Source of the DNA: Thalassotalea sediminis
GTDB lineage: Bacteria > Pseudomonadota > Gammaproteobacteria > Enterobacterales > Alteromonadaceae
Direction: 5' to 3'
Length of the DNA stretch: 64,000 nucleotides
Assembly (NCBI RefSeq): GCF_030295915.1
Contig: NZ_AP027361.1
Span: 186,001 to 250,000, forward strand
How positions within the stretch are numbered: position 1 is the first letter of the stretch; each line of letters starts with the position of its first letter. Both the position numbers and the translations under genes were made by a program. Of this stretch, positions 43,168 to 52,038 are shown in pieces. The notes beneath the pieces were generated by a model. It saw only the letters and a list, made by a program, of their open reading frames with translations, did not search any database and was not told where the DNA came from.

Positions 43168-44369
43168 TACTGAGTTAACCGCTCATATACAGGTAAATAC
43201 TGTTTCGCAGTATTCAACCAATTTCGTTGTTCACGCACAAATTTAAGACCTTGATCAGCAACTTGTGTGAGTAACTCTTCATCGTCGATAGTCGCTAGTA
43301 CTTTTTCTGCAAGCGCAGTGGCATCATCAGCTTTAAATAAAAAGCCAGTTTTACTGTCTTCAATTAACTCATTATGGCCACCGATGTCAGATGCAATTAC
43401 AGGTTTGTATTGCGCCATTGACTCGAGTGGTTTTAATGGGGTGACCAATTCGGTTAAACGGATGCTTTCTCTCGGGAATACCATTAGATTGGCAAGACTA
43501 TAATAACGACTTACCTGTTCAAACGGCACACGCCCGACAAATGTGACATTATTTTCTAAACCTAAAGTTGCCACTTGCTGCTTTAGATTATTTAGTTCGT
43601 TACCTGCACCTACTAGCAACAAATGTACGTCTTGGCGCTGTTCACAAATTACTTTCATGGCGTCAATAGCATAGTGCAATCCTTCGTACTTAAAGAAGGT
43701 GCCTATAAAGGCAATGACTTTTTTATTGGCCAAGTTTAGAGATTGCTCTAATTCATTATCGCGTTCGTGTAATGGTTGAAAATTACTAATATCAACTGCG
43801 TTTGGAGTAACATATAATTTACTCTCAGGAATGCCTCGCTTTATTAGATCTTGTTTTAATCCTTGGCAAATACAACTTACGGCATCTGCTTGCTCAAATG
43901 CTCGTTGCTCAATGCCTTTGATGAGTTTGTATTTTATACTGCCTTCTTTGGTCTTCCCTGTATCAACGGCTGCATCTTCCCATAATGCGCGAACTTCATA
44001 AGTCACCGGGATGTTATATTTTTTGCCAACTTTTATGGCCGCTAATGCGTTAAACATTGGCGAATGTGTTTGTATAACATCAGGTTTATCATTTAACACT
44101 GCTTTTTCTATTCGTTTAGCGAGAAAGTTAATATGGTGAAGATAATTAACGAAAGGAATTTTAGTGAGCAATGACGTAGACTTTGGTGTACGTTGATATA
44201 GAACACCATCAACATCTTCTTCTAGATTCTTGAAATCTTGGTATCGTTGACTTGTTAGTTGTTGTGTCTCAATACCGATCTGTCGTTGGTGGCGGATGAT
44301 TGCATCAGACCTTAAAGAATAACCACTAATATTTGGACGTGAATATTCTAATACATGTAATACTTTCAA
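43167..44369 (-). CDS. PEP-CTERM/exosortase A-associated glycosyltransferase, Daro_2409 type
   Basis: A GT4 protein whose N-terminus (LKVLHVLEYSRPNISGYSLRSDAIIRHQ) matches the exosortase-A-linked family TIGR04063. The donor-binding region is FPRESIRLTELVTPLKPLESMAQYKPVIASDIGGHNELI. I place the start at a TTG (44369), because a good ribosome site GGGAG lies 6 bases upstream and the reading then begins LKVLHV exactly as in the family. A longer TTG start at 44399 would overlap the upstream gene by 17 bases. The product is 400 residues. Confidence 0.85.
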   Translation of the reverse strand: MKVLHVLEYSRPNISGYSLRSDAIIRHQRQIGIETQQLTSQRYQDFKNLEEDVDGVLYQRTPKSTSLLTKIPFVNYLHHINFLAKRIEKAVLNDKPDVIQTHSPMFNALAAIKVGKKYNIPVTYEVRALWEDAAVDTGKTKEGSIKYKLIKGIEQRAFEQADAVSCICQGLKQDLIKRGIPESKLYVTPNAVDISNFQPLHERDNELEQSLNLANKKVIAFIGTFFKYEGLHYAIDAMKVICEQRQDVHLLLVGAGNELNNLKQQVATLGLENNVTFVGRVPFEQVSRYYSLANLMVFPRESIRLTELVTPLKPLESMAQYKPVIASDIGGHNELIEDSKTGFLFKADDATALAEKVLATIDDEELLTQVADQGLKFVREQRNWLNTAKQYLPVYERLTQ

Positions 44370-44382
44370 CGTAATCTCCCTA

Positions 44383-45786
44383 TTATCGACCTTTACCAAA
44401 CAAGACTATTTCTACAGTCCTAATCAAAATTAACATATCTAACATAAAGCTTCGGTGCTTAATGTAGTAAAGGTCATACTTTAACTTTTCCAATGAATCT
44501 TCTTCGGTAGAACCATAAGGGTATTTTAACTGTGCCCAACCGGTTAGGCCAGGCTTTACGTTATGACGCTCATTATAATAAGGTATTGTTTTTATTAGTT
44601 TTTGAACGAATTCTGGGCGTTCTGGTCTTGGACCAACAAAGCCCATATCTCCACGCATTACATTGTAAATTTGAGGTAATTCATCAATGCGATATTTTCG
44701 AATAAACTTGCCTATTTTTGTTGTTCTATCATCATCTTTGGTCGCCATTTGGGCGCCATTTTTTTCAGCGTCAATGCGCATGCTGCGAAATTTATAAATA
44801 TTAAACGCTTCGCCATCAAGTCCTACGCGTTCTTGTAAGTAAAATATAGGCGCTTTAAAGCCTTCGTCGAGCTTTATGAGTAACGCTGTGATCAACATGA
44901 CTGGCCAAGTAACTAAAAATAAGCAGAAAGCAATGCTGGCATTGAAAATCCAATCTAAGGTATTACGCAAATGGTTAGCGGAGGCAAAACCATTAGAGTA
45001 GATAACCCAGCTTGGGTAAATTAAATTGACCGCTATTTGGCCTGTTTCACGTTCGATAAAGTCGAGTATCTCAGTAACTTCAACACCACGAATTTTACAG
45101 GCAAATAATTCATCTACAGGAAGATTATTTCTACGTTCATCACTTGCGACGACGATTTCATCAATATCATGATCAATGGCGTAGCTCACGAGAGAACCAT
45201 CGAGCTCAATTTTGTTTTCATTAACGATACCGGTGTCTGAGTCTCCATCCATCTTTATAAATCCATGCATAAAGAAGCCCTGGCGATCTACACCTCGTCG
45301 CATACGTTTCTCAATGATAGATGCTCTTTCTCCTGCCCCTAACACGAGCACTTTTCTTTTATTTAAACCAAAAAAATCAACACGTATAGTGATATATCTA
45401 AAAGTGCAAATTGCGAAAAAACTGATGATAGAAGCAATCGCCAATAATTCTATTGGTAGGGCATTCTTTGCATACAAAGGGTTGGTTAAGACAATAATGA
45501 AAAAGCCAATTGCAACCGACATTAAAATACGGCGTACTAATCCTCTAAAGCTTTCTCTAAGTTTAGTATTATATAGCCCTAGTGCTAACGAAGATAACTG
45601 CACAACCAAAGCAAATACAAACGCATAAATAACAATAAAATTTTGTGGAATTGCGATATGTTCTACAAGGTTTAATAGGCTATTGCCGTAAAAAGCGATG
45701 AGAAACGCACTAGCAAATAATAAGGATTCAATAATAACGAGCGATTTGCTACCAGATGACAAATCGCGGAACTTGGTACTAGACAT
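44383..45786 (-). CDS. Undecaprenyl-phosphate sugar phosphotransferase, PEP-CTERM-associated
   Basis: A 467-residue polyprenyl glycosylphosphotransferase that starts repeat-unit synthesis by moving a sugar-1-phosphate onto undecaprenyl phosphate. Four N-terminal TM segments (about 15-115) are followed by a CoA-binding-like cytoplasmic domain (VLVLGAGERASIIEKRM) and a re-entrant TM segment (about 280-300). The catalytic C-terminal domain shows FYLQERVGLDGEAFNIYKFRSMRIDAE, KIGKFIRKYRIDELPQ and VGPRPERPEF. It matches the XrtA-linked sugar transferase group (TIGR03013/TIGR03025). It is the first gene of the 16-kb minus-strand operon, and the 221-base gap upstream must hold its promoter. Confidence 0.92.
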   Translation of the reverse strand: MSSTKFRDLSSGSKSLVIIESLLFASAFLIAFYGNSLLNLVEHIAIPQNFIVIYAFVFALVVQLSSLALGLYNTKLRESFRGLVRRILMSVAIGFFIIVLTNPLYAKNALPIELLAIASIISFFAICTFRYITIRVDFFGLNKRKVLVLGAGERASIIEKRMRRGVDRQGFFMHGFIKMDGDSDTGIVNENKIELDGSLVSYAIDHDIDEIVVASDERRNNLPVDELFACKIRGVEVTEILDFIERETGQIAVNLIYPSWVIYSNGFASANHLRNTLDWIFNASIAFCLFLVTWPVMLITALLIKLDEGFKAPIFYLQERVGLDGEAFNIYKFRSMRIDAEKNGAQMATKDDDRTTKIGKFIRKYRIDELPQIYNVMRGDMGFVGPRPERPEFVQKLIKTIPYYNERHNVKPGLTGWAQLKYPYGSTEEDSLEKLKYDLYYIKHRSFMLDMLILIRTVEIVLFGKGR

Positions 45787-46007
45787 AATTAACGAGCATT
45801 TCCTTATAAAATTACAATAGCCAACCGTTTTTTAGTTAATTTGGCAGTTATAAGAATCAGTATTAGGATGTATAAACATACCACGTGACGCATACTATCA
45901 ACATTTACTTTTTTTTTACAGTAATTTAATAAGTGCAACTGCTATAAAAATAAAATAGAATCTGATAGTTTATTATTGTTTTGCGATAACTTTAAAAGGT
46001 TGAGACC

Positions 46008-46643
46008 ATGGAAAACCGATTGTTCAAGAATATGAAATATGTACTAGTTACTTGTATTATCTATGTTATCTCAGGCTGTAGTTCGCCTTCTCTCCCTCCT
46101 GCCACTGTACACCAGTCTAAAACGGTAGATGTAAATTCTTATAAGTACCTTATTGGTGCGGGCGACACAGTTAACATTTTTGTTTGGCGTAACCCTGAGG
46201 TATCAGGCACGTTCAAAGTGAGACCTGATGGTATGATTACTACTTCATTAGTGGAAGACATTCCTGTTTCAGGGAAAACGCCTACAGAACTTGCCAGAAC
46301 CATAGAAGAAATTTTGTCTAAATATTTGCGTGATCCCGTAGTGACAGTAACTGTAAATGATTTTGTTGGCCCATTTGGCGAGCAGATTAGAGTTATTGGT
46401 GAAGCTGCTGAGCCACAGGCTGTAAGTTATGTACAGCACATGACATTACTTGATGTCATGATTCAAGTAGGCGGCCTTACCGAGTTTGCTGATGGTAATG
46501 ACGCTGTTTTAGTGAGAACTGAGAATGGCAAACAAAAGCAGTATACAATTTTAATTGAAGACCTGATAAAAAATGGAAAAATATCAGCGAATGTTGATGT
46601 GTTACCTGGCGATATAATTGTCATTCCAGAAACATGGTTTTAA
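46008..46643 (+). CDS. Wza-like polysaccharide export lipoprotein, XrtA-associated
   Basis: A 211-residue outer-membrane export protein. The signal peptide ends in a lipobox (VISGC, Cys about 24-25). Residues 45-130 form the polysaccharide-export domain (YLIGAGDTVNIFVWRNPEVSG, VRPDGMITTSLVEDIPV), and a SLBB-like domain follows (IRVIGEAAEPQAVSY, TLLDVMIQVGGL, VLPGDIIVIPE). Size and sequence fit the PEP-CTERM-linked export family TIGR03027. AAGG lies 8 bases before the chosen ATG; a second Met eight codons in is possible. It is first in the assembly/export operon. Confidence 0.92.
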   Translation: MENRLFKNMKYVLVTCIIYVISGCSSPSLPPATVHQSKTVDVNSYKYLIGAGDTVNIFVWRNPEVSGTFKVRPDGMITTSLVEDIPVSGKTPTELARTIEEILSKYLRDPVVTVTVNDFVGPFGEQIRVIGEAAEPQAVSYVQHMTLLDVMIQVGGLTEFADGNDAVLVRTENGKQKQYTILIEDLIKNGKISANVDVLPGDIIVIPETWF

Positions 46644-46684
46644 TCGCACTTTACTATAATAACCCTGTTGTTTAGAGGTCAGGA

Positions 46685-48274
46685 ATGCAAGATTTATTCG
46701 AACAAGCCTTAACTTATTTAAAAGGAATTTGGCTTAAGCGTAGATATATTATGGTATCTACGTGGATTATTTGCCCAGTATTGTGGCTAGTAATTGTTAA
46801 CTTGGATGACGTTTATGAGTCAGAGGCGAGAGTTTTTGCTGACACCCAATCTATATTAGGCCCATTGTTGAAAGGGCTAACCGTCGAAACTAATACGGAT
46901 GCGCAAATTCAATTAATGGTTAAAACGCTGTTGAGCAGACCTAATATTGAACGTATAACGCGTATGACTGACCTTGATGTTCAAGTAACAACGCCGAGAG
47001 AATACGAAGAACTTGTTGATGATTTAAAAAATGACATCATCATCAGAAAAACAGGTGGCCGACGAGAAAATATTTTTACAATTTCTTATCGGCACAAAAA
47101 CCCTGAGATGGCGAAAGATGTTGTACAGTCAGCATTAACTGTTTTTATTGAAAACACCTTAGGTGAAAACCGCTCTGACACTGACACTGCCGGTAAATTT
47201 TTGAATGCTCAAATTAAAGAATATGAGAATCGACTGCTTGCCGACGAAGCAAAATTGACCGATTTTAAACAAAAATATAGTAACGTTCTGCCGAATCAAT
47301 ATGGCGGCTATTACAACAAATTAAGTAACGCGAAAGACCAACTTAAAGCAATCGAGTTAAGTTTATCTGAGGCGCAATCTCAATTGAAAAACTCAAGGGA
47401 GAAGCTAGCATCGTCCAATGCTCCTGTTGAGAAAGCACAATCTAATATCAAAGATTCAAATACTATTGTCACAAGTTACGACGACAGGATCACTGAATTG
47501 GAATCTATGTTGGATTCCTTATTATTAAAGTATACGGAACAGCACCCTGACGTTAAAGAGTCTAGAAATCGTTTGAATCACTTGATGGCTCAGAAAGAGA
47601 AAGAAATTGAAGAGTACCTTTCAAGCCTTTCAGAGAGTAACCCGTCTGAAAATGTATCGCAAAACCCAGTTATTCAAGATTTACAGATTCAAGTGAATCA
47701 TCTTGAGAACCAAGTTGCTTCAATAAAGGTGCGTCGTGATAACTACGCTAAAGAAGTCGAGGATCTTGAGAACAAGATTCATATTCTGCCTGAAATTGAA
47801 GCGGAACTTAAAGGTTTGAACCGCGGTTATGAAATTACAAAATCAAAATATGAAGAACTATTGAGCCGAAAAGAAACCGCGCAGTTAGCGAGACAAGCTG
47901 ACGAAACAACGAACAATATTAATTTCAAAATTATAGATCCACCCCGAGCTCCTGCCGAACCAACAGGGCCTAAACGTATTTTATTTTTATTGGCAAGTAC
48001 CATTTTCGGTCTAGGTGTAGGCGTAGGCTTATCATTCTTATTTAGTCAAATTAACCCTGTGGTTACATCGAGAAATCAAGTGGCCAAAGAAACAGGTATA
48101 CCTGTTTTTGGTGTTGTGTCAGCGGCAGAAAATCTTGGCCTTCAGCGATGGCATAAGAAAAAGACCATTGTCTTTATAATCTCTAACGTATTGCTATTAA
48201 TGTTATTAGCATGCTTTATTGTTTATTCTATTTTCCCGGAACAAGTATTAGCTCCCATTAAAGGAGTGCTTTAA
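46685..48274 (+). CDS. XrtA system polysaccharide chain-length determinant
   Basis: A 529-residue Wzz/Wzc-N-type protein. TM1 lies at about 20-38, then the Wzz domain (YESEARVFADTQSILGPLLKGL), a long coiled-coil periplasmic region (about 170-385, including ENPVIQDLQIQVNHLENQV), the ELKGLNRGYEITKSKYEELLSRKETA stretch, the Pro-rich IIDPPRAPAEPTGPKR segment and TM2 (about 430-450). An additional C-terminal TM (about 495-515) is present. It matches TIGR03007. It controls polymer length and partners the tyrosine kinase encoded 2 bases downstream, the two together corresponding to a split Wzc. Confidence 0.9.
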   Translation: MQDLFEQALTYLKGIWLKRRYIMVSTWIICPVLWLVIVNLDDVYESEARVFADTQSILGPLLKGLTVETNTDAQIQLMVKTLLSRPNIERITRMTDLDVQVTTPREYEELVDDLKNDIIIRKTGGRRENIFTISYRHKNPEMAKDVVQSALTVFIENTLGENRSDTDTAGKFLNAQIKEYENRLLADEAKLTDFKQKYSNVLPNQYGGYYNKLSNAKDQLKAIELSLSEAQSQLKNSREKLASSNAPVEKAQSNIKDSNTIVTSYDDRITELESMLDSLLLKYTEQHPDVKESRNRLNHLMAQKEKEIEEYLSSLSESNPSENVSQNPVIQDLQIQVNHLENQVASIKVRRDNYAKEVEDLENKIHILPEIEAELKGLNRGYEITKSKYEELLSRKETAQLARQADETTNNINFKIIDPPRAPAEPTGPKRILFLLASTIFGLGVGVGLSFLFSQINPVVTSRNQVAKETGIPVFGVVSAAENLGLQRWHKKKTIVFIISNVLLLMLLACFIVYSIFPEQVLAPIKGVL

Positions 48275-48276
48275 CT

Positions 48277-49164
48277 ATGAGTACTATTGAAAAAGCGTTA
48301 GCGCGTAAAGCGGCAAAAGATACCAATGAAACATCAACTTCTGTTTCTGAGCGAAAGGTAGAAAAAGAAGAAGTAACGCCGAGTGACTCTCCAGAAAGTG
48401 CAGCGCCTAAGACTGATGACCGCGTGGCAAAAGTACTGAATATTGATACTGAGAATCTTAAGGACAGAGGATATTTAATTGATACTGGTGAGCGAAAGAG
48501 TATTAAAGACGAGTTTAGACAGATAAAACGCAAACTTCTGGAAAATGCTTTTGGCAATGCAGCCAAATTATTACATCATCCTAATTTAATTATGGTCAGC
48601 AGTGCTAAGCCAAATGAAGGTAAAACTTTCGTAGCGATTAATTTGGCATTAAGCATCGCACTGGAACAAGATAAAAAAGTACTGTTAGTGGATGCCGATG
48701 TGTTGAGGCCGAGTATTAACAGAGAGCTTGGTTTGGAACAATCAGAAGGATTGATTGATTACCTTTTAAAACCAGAAAAAAATGTCAGTGATATATTGTT
48801 TCAGACAAGTATCAATAACTTACGCGTTATTCCTGCTGGACAACCTCATCACTTGTCTAACGAACTATTAGCAAGTGAAAGAATGGCTGCTTTAGCTAGT
48901 GAACTTGCTACACGTTACCCTGATCGCGTCGTGATATTTGACTGTCCCCCATTGATAGGGGTTACAGAAACGTTAGTGTTAGCAAACTTAGTTGGTCAAG
49001 CACTTGTTGTGGTAGAAGAATCAAAAACAACCATCGCCAGTATCAAAGCGGCTACCGAATCACTCAATGAAGATTTGGCGCTTGGTATTGTCATGAATAA
49101 AGCAATTAGATCTCATAAGGATTTGTATGGCTACTATGGTTATGGATATGGCGAAAGCGAATAA
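48277..49164 (+). CDS. XrtA-associated tyrosine autokinase (BY-kinase)
   Basis: A 295-residue cytoplasmic BY-kinase of the TIGR03018 type. The Walker A motif is SSAKPNEGKTFVAINLA (about 107-123), Walker A' is VLLVDADVLRPS, and Walker B is VVIFDCPPLIG. The C-terminal tail DLYGYYGYGYGESE has five tyrosines for autophosphorylation. The N-terminal 80 residues are Lys/Glu/Ser-rich and probably disordered. With the chain-length protein it regulates export and polymerisation. The 3' end overlaps the start of the following outer-membrane protein gene, which reads the Tyr-tail codons in another frame. Confidence 0.92.
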   Translation: MSTIEKALARKAAKDTNETSTSVSERKVEKEEVTPSDSPESAAPKTDDRVAKVLNIDTENLKDRGYLIDTGERKSIKDEFRQIKRKLLENAFGNAAKLLHHPNLIMVSSAKPNEGKTFVAINLALSIALEQDKKVLLVDADVLRPSINRELGLEQSEGLIDYLLKPEKNVSDILFQTSINNLRVIPAGQPHHLSNELLASERMAALASELATRYPDRVVIFDCPPLIGVTETLVLANLVGQALVVVEESKTTIASIKAATESLNEDLALGIVMNKAIRSHKDLYGYYGYGYGESE

Positions 49165-50722
49165 AATCACCATAATTCTTTATACATCACTGATCTCTCA
49201 TGCAGCTGTTGCTGGTGAATGGTTATTTACACCGACGTTAACGCTCGATGAAACATATACCGACAACGTTGAGTTGATAAGCGGTAATGAAACGTCTAGC
49301 TTGGTAACGCAAGCTGGTATCGACATTGATACTTCTTATCATTCGCAACTTGTACAATTTAACTTATATTCTAGTAGTTTAAATGCTTTTTATAGCCATG
49401 ATCATGAACTAGATGACGATTATCATAAGCTAAATAGTGATATCAATGTGAAACTTGGCGATTATGGTTTATCGTTATTTGGCAGTGCTAATATTGATTA
49501 TCGCGCTCGAAATAATGCGCGAAATGCGTTAGCAAATATTGTTTCGGCTGATTTAGCTCAAATAAAGTCTTACAGTGGCGGGTTGGCTTATAATGTTAAC
49601 AATAGTGATTTCAACATAGCGTCATCGTTGGCATATAACTTGGTCGAGTCTGAGGATAATATCGGCGACCAAGAAGGCTACTCTGTTAATCTTTCGTCTA
49701 AAAATGGCCATGCAGCGCGATTATTGTTTTGGGATACCCAAGGTAGTTATCGCGAAAGAAAGCGCAATGGCCGGTCAAGTCGATTATATCAAGGCGAGTT
49801 AAAACTAGGCTTAATTTCAGACTGGAAAATAAACCCGTTTATTCGTTATTACGACGAAGATAATAAAGGAAGCATCGGTTCCAATCGTTCGATTGAATCA
49901 AATGCATATGGTTTAGGTGTTAGATGGTTAGTGACACCGAGGCTGCAATTAGATCTTTCATATAATACACCAATTGGTGAATCTGTTGATATTGATGGTA
50001 AAGAACAAGACGATTACATTGATGCTAAAGTAGAGTGGCAGCCGTCGATTCGTACGACGCTTAGCGCCAACTATTCTCAACGTTTCTTCGGTGATAGTTA
50101 TGGTTTTAACTTTTCACATAAAAATAAAAGACTTACCAATACAATTAGTTATAACGAAGAAGTACAAAGCTTTACGCGCGATAGTTTTGTAGCGGTAGAC
50201 TATGGTAGTTATTGGTGTCCAACCTCAGGTGGTACTGACTTTAATGATTGTTTTGTCGAAAATGATAGCAATGTAGATTTTGACAATTATACCCTGATTA
50301 GACTGACTGATTTAGAACTCGTTGAAGATGATGTTTTATCGCTTAACAAAACATTGTCGTGGTCTTCTACGTTATCGCTATCACGTACTACGTTGAAGTT
50401 AGGCGCAAATTATAATAATCGTGAAAACTTAGAAACACGCATCGAAGATGAGCGTAAAGCGATAAGTTTTTCTGTGTCACGGGACGTAAGCGGCCGTTCA
50501 GATATTAATTTTAAAGCATCTTATACTGATAATCATTTTCTAAAAGATACATCAAATACGCGTCGAGATAGATATCGACAATTCTCTATTGGCTATAAAA
50601 AGTCACTTAACCCAACGGTTAGTTTTAATATTGATTTGGCGAGTGTTAATCGAAGTTCGTCTAATGAGCAGTATAACTACGATGAAGGTCGCGTGACTTT
50701 CAAAATCACAAAAGATTTCTAA
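49148..50722 (+). CDS. PEP-CTERM system-associated outer-membrane beta-barrel protein
   Basis: A protein of about 524 residues with signal peptide (MAKANKITIILYTSLISHAAVAG) and mature N-terminus EWLFTPTLTLDETYTDNVEL. Alternating-residue strands and aromatic girdles run to a terminal strand ending in Phe (VTFKITKDF), the C-terminal signature of Gram-negative beta-barrels. It matches the TIGR03016 group found after the tyrosine kinase in XrtA loci. It may assist export across the outer membrane. The start is uncertain: in-frame ATGs at 49127, 49136, 49142 and 49148 all lie inside the kinase gene; 49148 gives the best signal peptide. The overlap is 17-38 bases. Confidence 0.85.
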   Translation: MAKANKITIILYTSLISHAAVAGEWLFTPTLTLDETYTDNVELISGNETSSLVTQAGIDIDTSYHSQLVQFNLYSSSLNAFYSHDHELDDDYHKLNSDINVKLGDYGLSLFGSANIDYRARNNARNALANIVSADLAQIKSYSGGLAYNVNNSDFNIASSLAYNLVESEDNIGDQEGYSVNLSSKNGHAARLLFWDTQGSYRERKRNGRSSRLYQGELKLGLISDWKINPFIRYYDEDNKGSIGSNRSIESNAYGLGVRWLVTPRLQLDLSYNTPIGESVDIDGKEQDDYIDAKVEWQPSIRTTLSANYSQRFFGDSYGFNFSHKNKRLTNTISYNEEVQSFTRDSFVAVDYGSYWCPTSGGTDFNDCFVENDSNVDFDNYTLIRLTDLELVEDDVLSLNKTLSWSSTLSLSRTTLKLGANYNNRENLETRIEDERKAISFSVSRDVSGRSDINFKASYTDNHFLKDTSNTRRDRYRQFSIGYKKSLNPTVSFNIDLASVNRSSSNEQYNYDEGRVTFKITKDF

Positions 50723-50723
50723 T

Positions 50724-51752
50724 ATGTATGAGCATTATTATGGCTTTAAAGAAAAGCCATTCCAGTTAAGTCCTGATCCGCGGTTTTTCTTTGCATCGAG
50801 TCATCATCAGCGAGCATTATCATATTTACAGTATGGCTTAGATCAAGGTGAAGGCTTTATTGTTATTACAGGGCCTATAGGCACTGGAAAAACGACGATT
50901 GCCAGAAATTTACTTAGTCAAATTGGTGATGAAAGTATTGTTGCAGCTCAACTTGTAACAACTAAATTAGATCCGCAGGAACTACTAGCGCTAGTCGTGT
51001 CAGAATTTCACATTGAGTGTAAAAGTGACAGTAAAGCTGACTTAATTCAAGCGATTGAACAATTTTTAATCTCATTGAATAAGCAAGGCAAGCGTGCGTT
51101 ATTGATCGTGGATGAAGCGCAAAATTTACCCTCTGAAACCGTTGAAGAGTTGCGCATGTTGTCAAATTTTCAACTTGATAATAAGCCACTAATCCAGAGC
51201 TTCTTATTAGGTCAAGAAGAGCTTAAGCCTATTATCCAAGCGCCAAATATGGAGCAATTTAGACAGCGTATTATAGCGTCTGCTCATCTCAAGCCCTTAT
51301 CTGTTGAAGAAGTGAAAGAGTATATCAACTATCGGTTACAACAAGCGGGCTGTAATCGAGACAATTTATTTTCAGAAAGTGCCTTTGAGCTTATTCATGA
51401 AAAAACACTCGGCGTACCGAGAAAAATTAATATTTTTGTAGACAGATTGTTGTTATTTGGCTTTTTAGAAGAGCTTGAGGTGTTTAGTGCCGAATCCATT
51501 GTAACTGTTGCAGAAGAAATGGAAGTTGAACTGACAGGTTCATTAAACAATTCGGAGCTACAAAACCCGAAAGCAGCACAGCAAGTGGTTGTTAACTCAA
51601 CAGATAATGTTGAACATATTAAAGAAGTGCTCAGAGACGTTGAAGAAATTTTAGAGTCATCGATCAAGCAAAAAATAAAAATGGCTCGTTATGTCGACAA
51701 ATTGTTAAAGCAGAAAAGTCGTCAATATGCAGAGCAAAATACCGATTCTTGA
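50724..51752 (+). CDS. XrtA-associated AAA ATPase (ExeA/GspA-like)
   Basis: A 342-residue protein. The N-terminus MYEHYYGFKEKPFQLSPDPRFFF is diagnostic of the exosortase-linked ATPase family TIGR03015. Walker A is GPIGTGKTT (about 49-57) and Walker B is ALLIVDEAQNL. An arginine-containing sensor region (EQFRQRIIASAHLKPLS) and a C-terminal lid follow. The C-terminal 60 residues form a likely coiled coil (HIKEVLRDVEEILESSIKQK). It is thought to energise or position the polysaccharide apparatus; the mechanism is unknown. It starts 1 base after the upstream stop. Confidence 0.92.
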   Translation: MYEHYYGFKEKPFQLSPDPRFFFASSHHQRALSYLQYGLDQGEGFIVITGPIGTGKTTIARNLLSQIGDESIVAAQLVTTKLDPQELLALVVSEFHIECKSDSKADLIQAIEQFLISLNKQGKRALLIVDEAQNLPSETVEELRMLSNFQLDNKPLIQSFLLGQEELKPIIQAPNMEQFRQRIIASAHLKPLSVEEVKEYINYRLQQAGCNRDNLFSESAFELIHEKTLGVPRKINIFVDRLLLFGFLEELEVFSAESIVTVAEEMEVELTGSLNNSELQNPKAAQQVVVNSTDNVEHIKEVLRDVEEILESSIKQKIKMARYVDKLLKQKSRQYAEQNTDS

Positions 51753-52038
51753 TGAGACATAACGCATAGCAGTGAATAAGAGCAATGCCAAGTTTTCGCT
51801 TGTTGTTGTTTTTTACAACGAATAGTGTGCCAGTCAGGTCAAGTAAATAAAGGATGGCGAAAACCCATTGTGATGCTATTTGGTGAAGATCAAATAAAAC
51901 GCTATTTTTATTAAGTGCAGTCATGAATACTAGAAAATGCTAGTCGGGTTTCGCAAAGTTCAGTATGTGAGCATTAAACGTGACTTTCACGACTAGTTTA
52001 GAATGCAGTACATAACTATAAAGAAATAGGATATTCAC

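Noticed and set aside
51664..51924. 86-codon minus-strand frame between the ATPase gene and prsT copy 2
   Set aside because: It overlaps the ATPase 3' end, has no convincing ribosome site and resembles no family; the region is more likely the leader of prsT copy 2.
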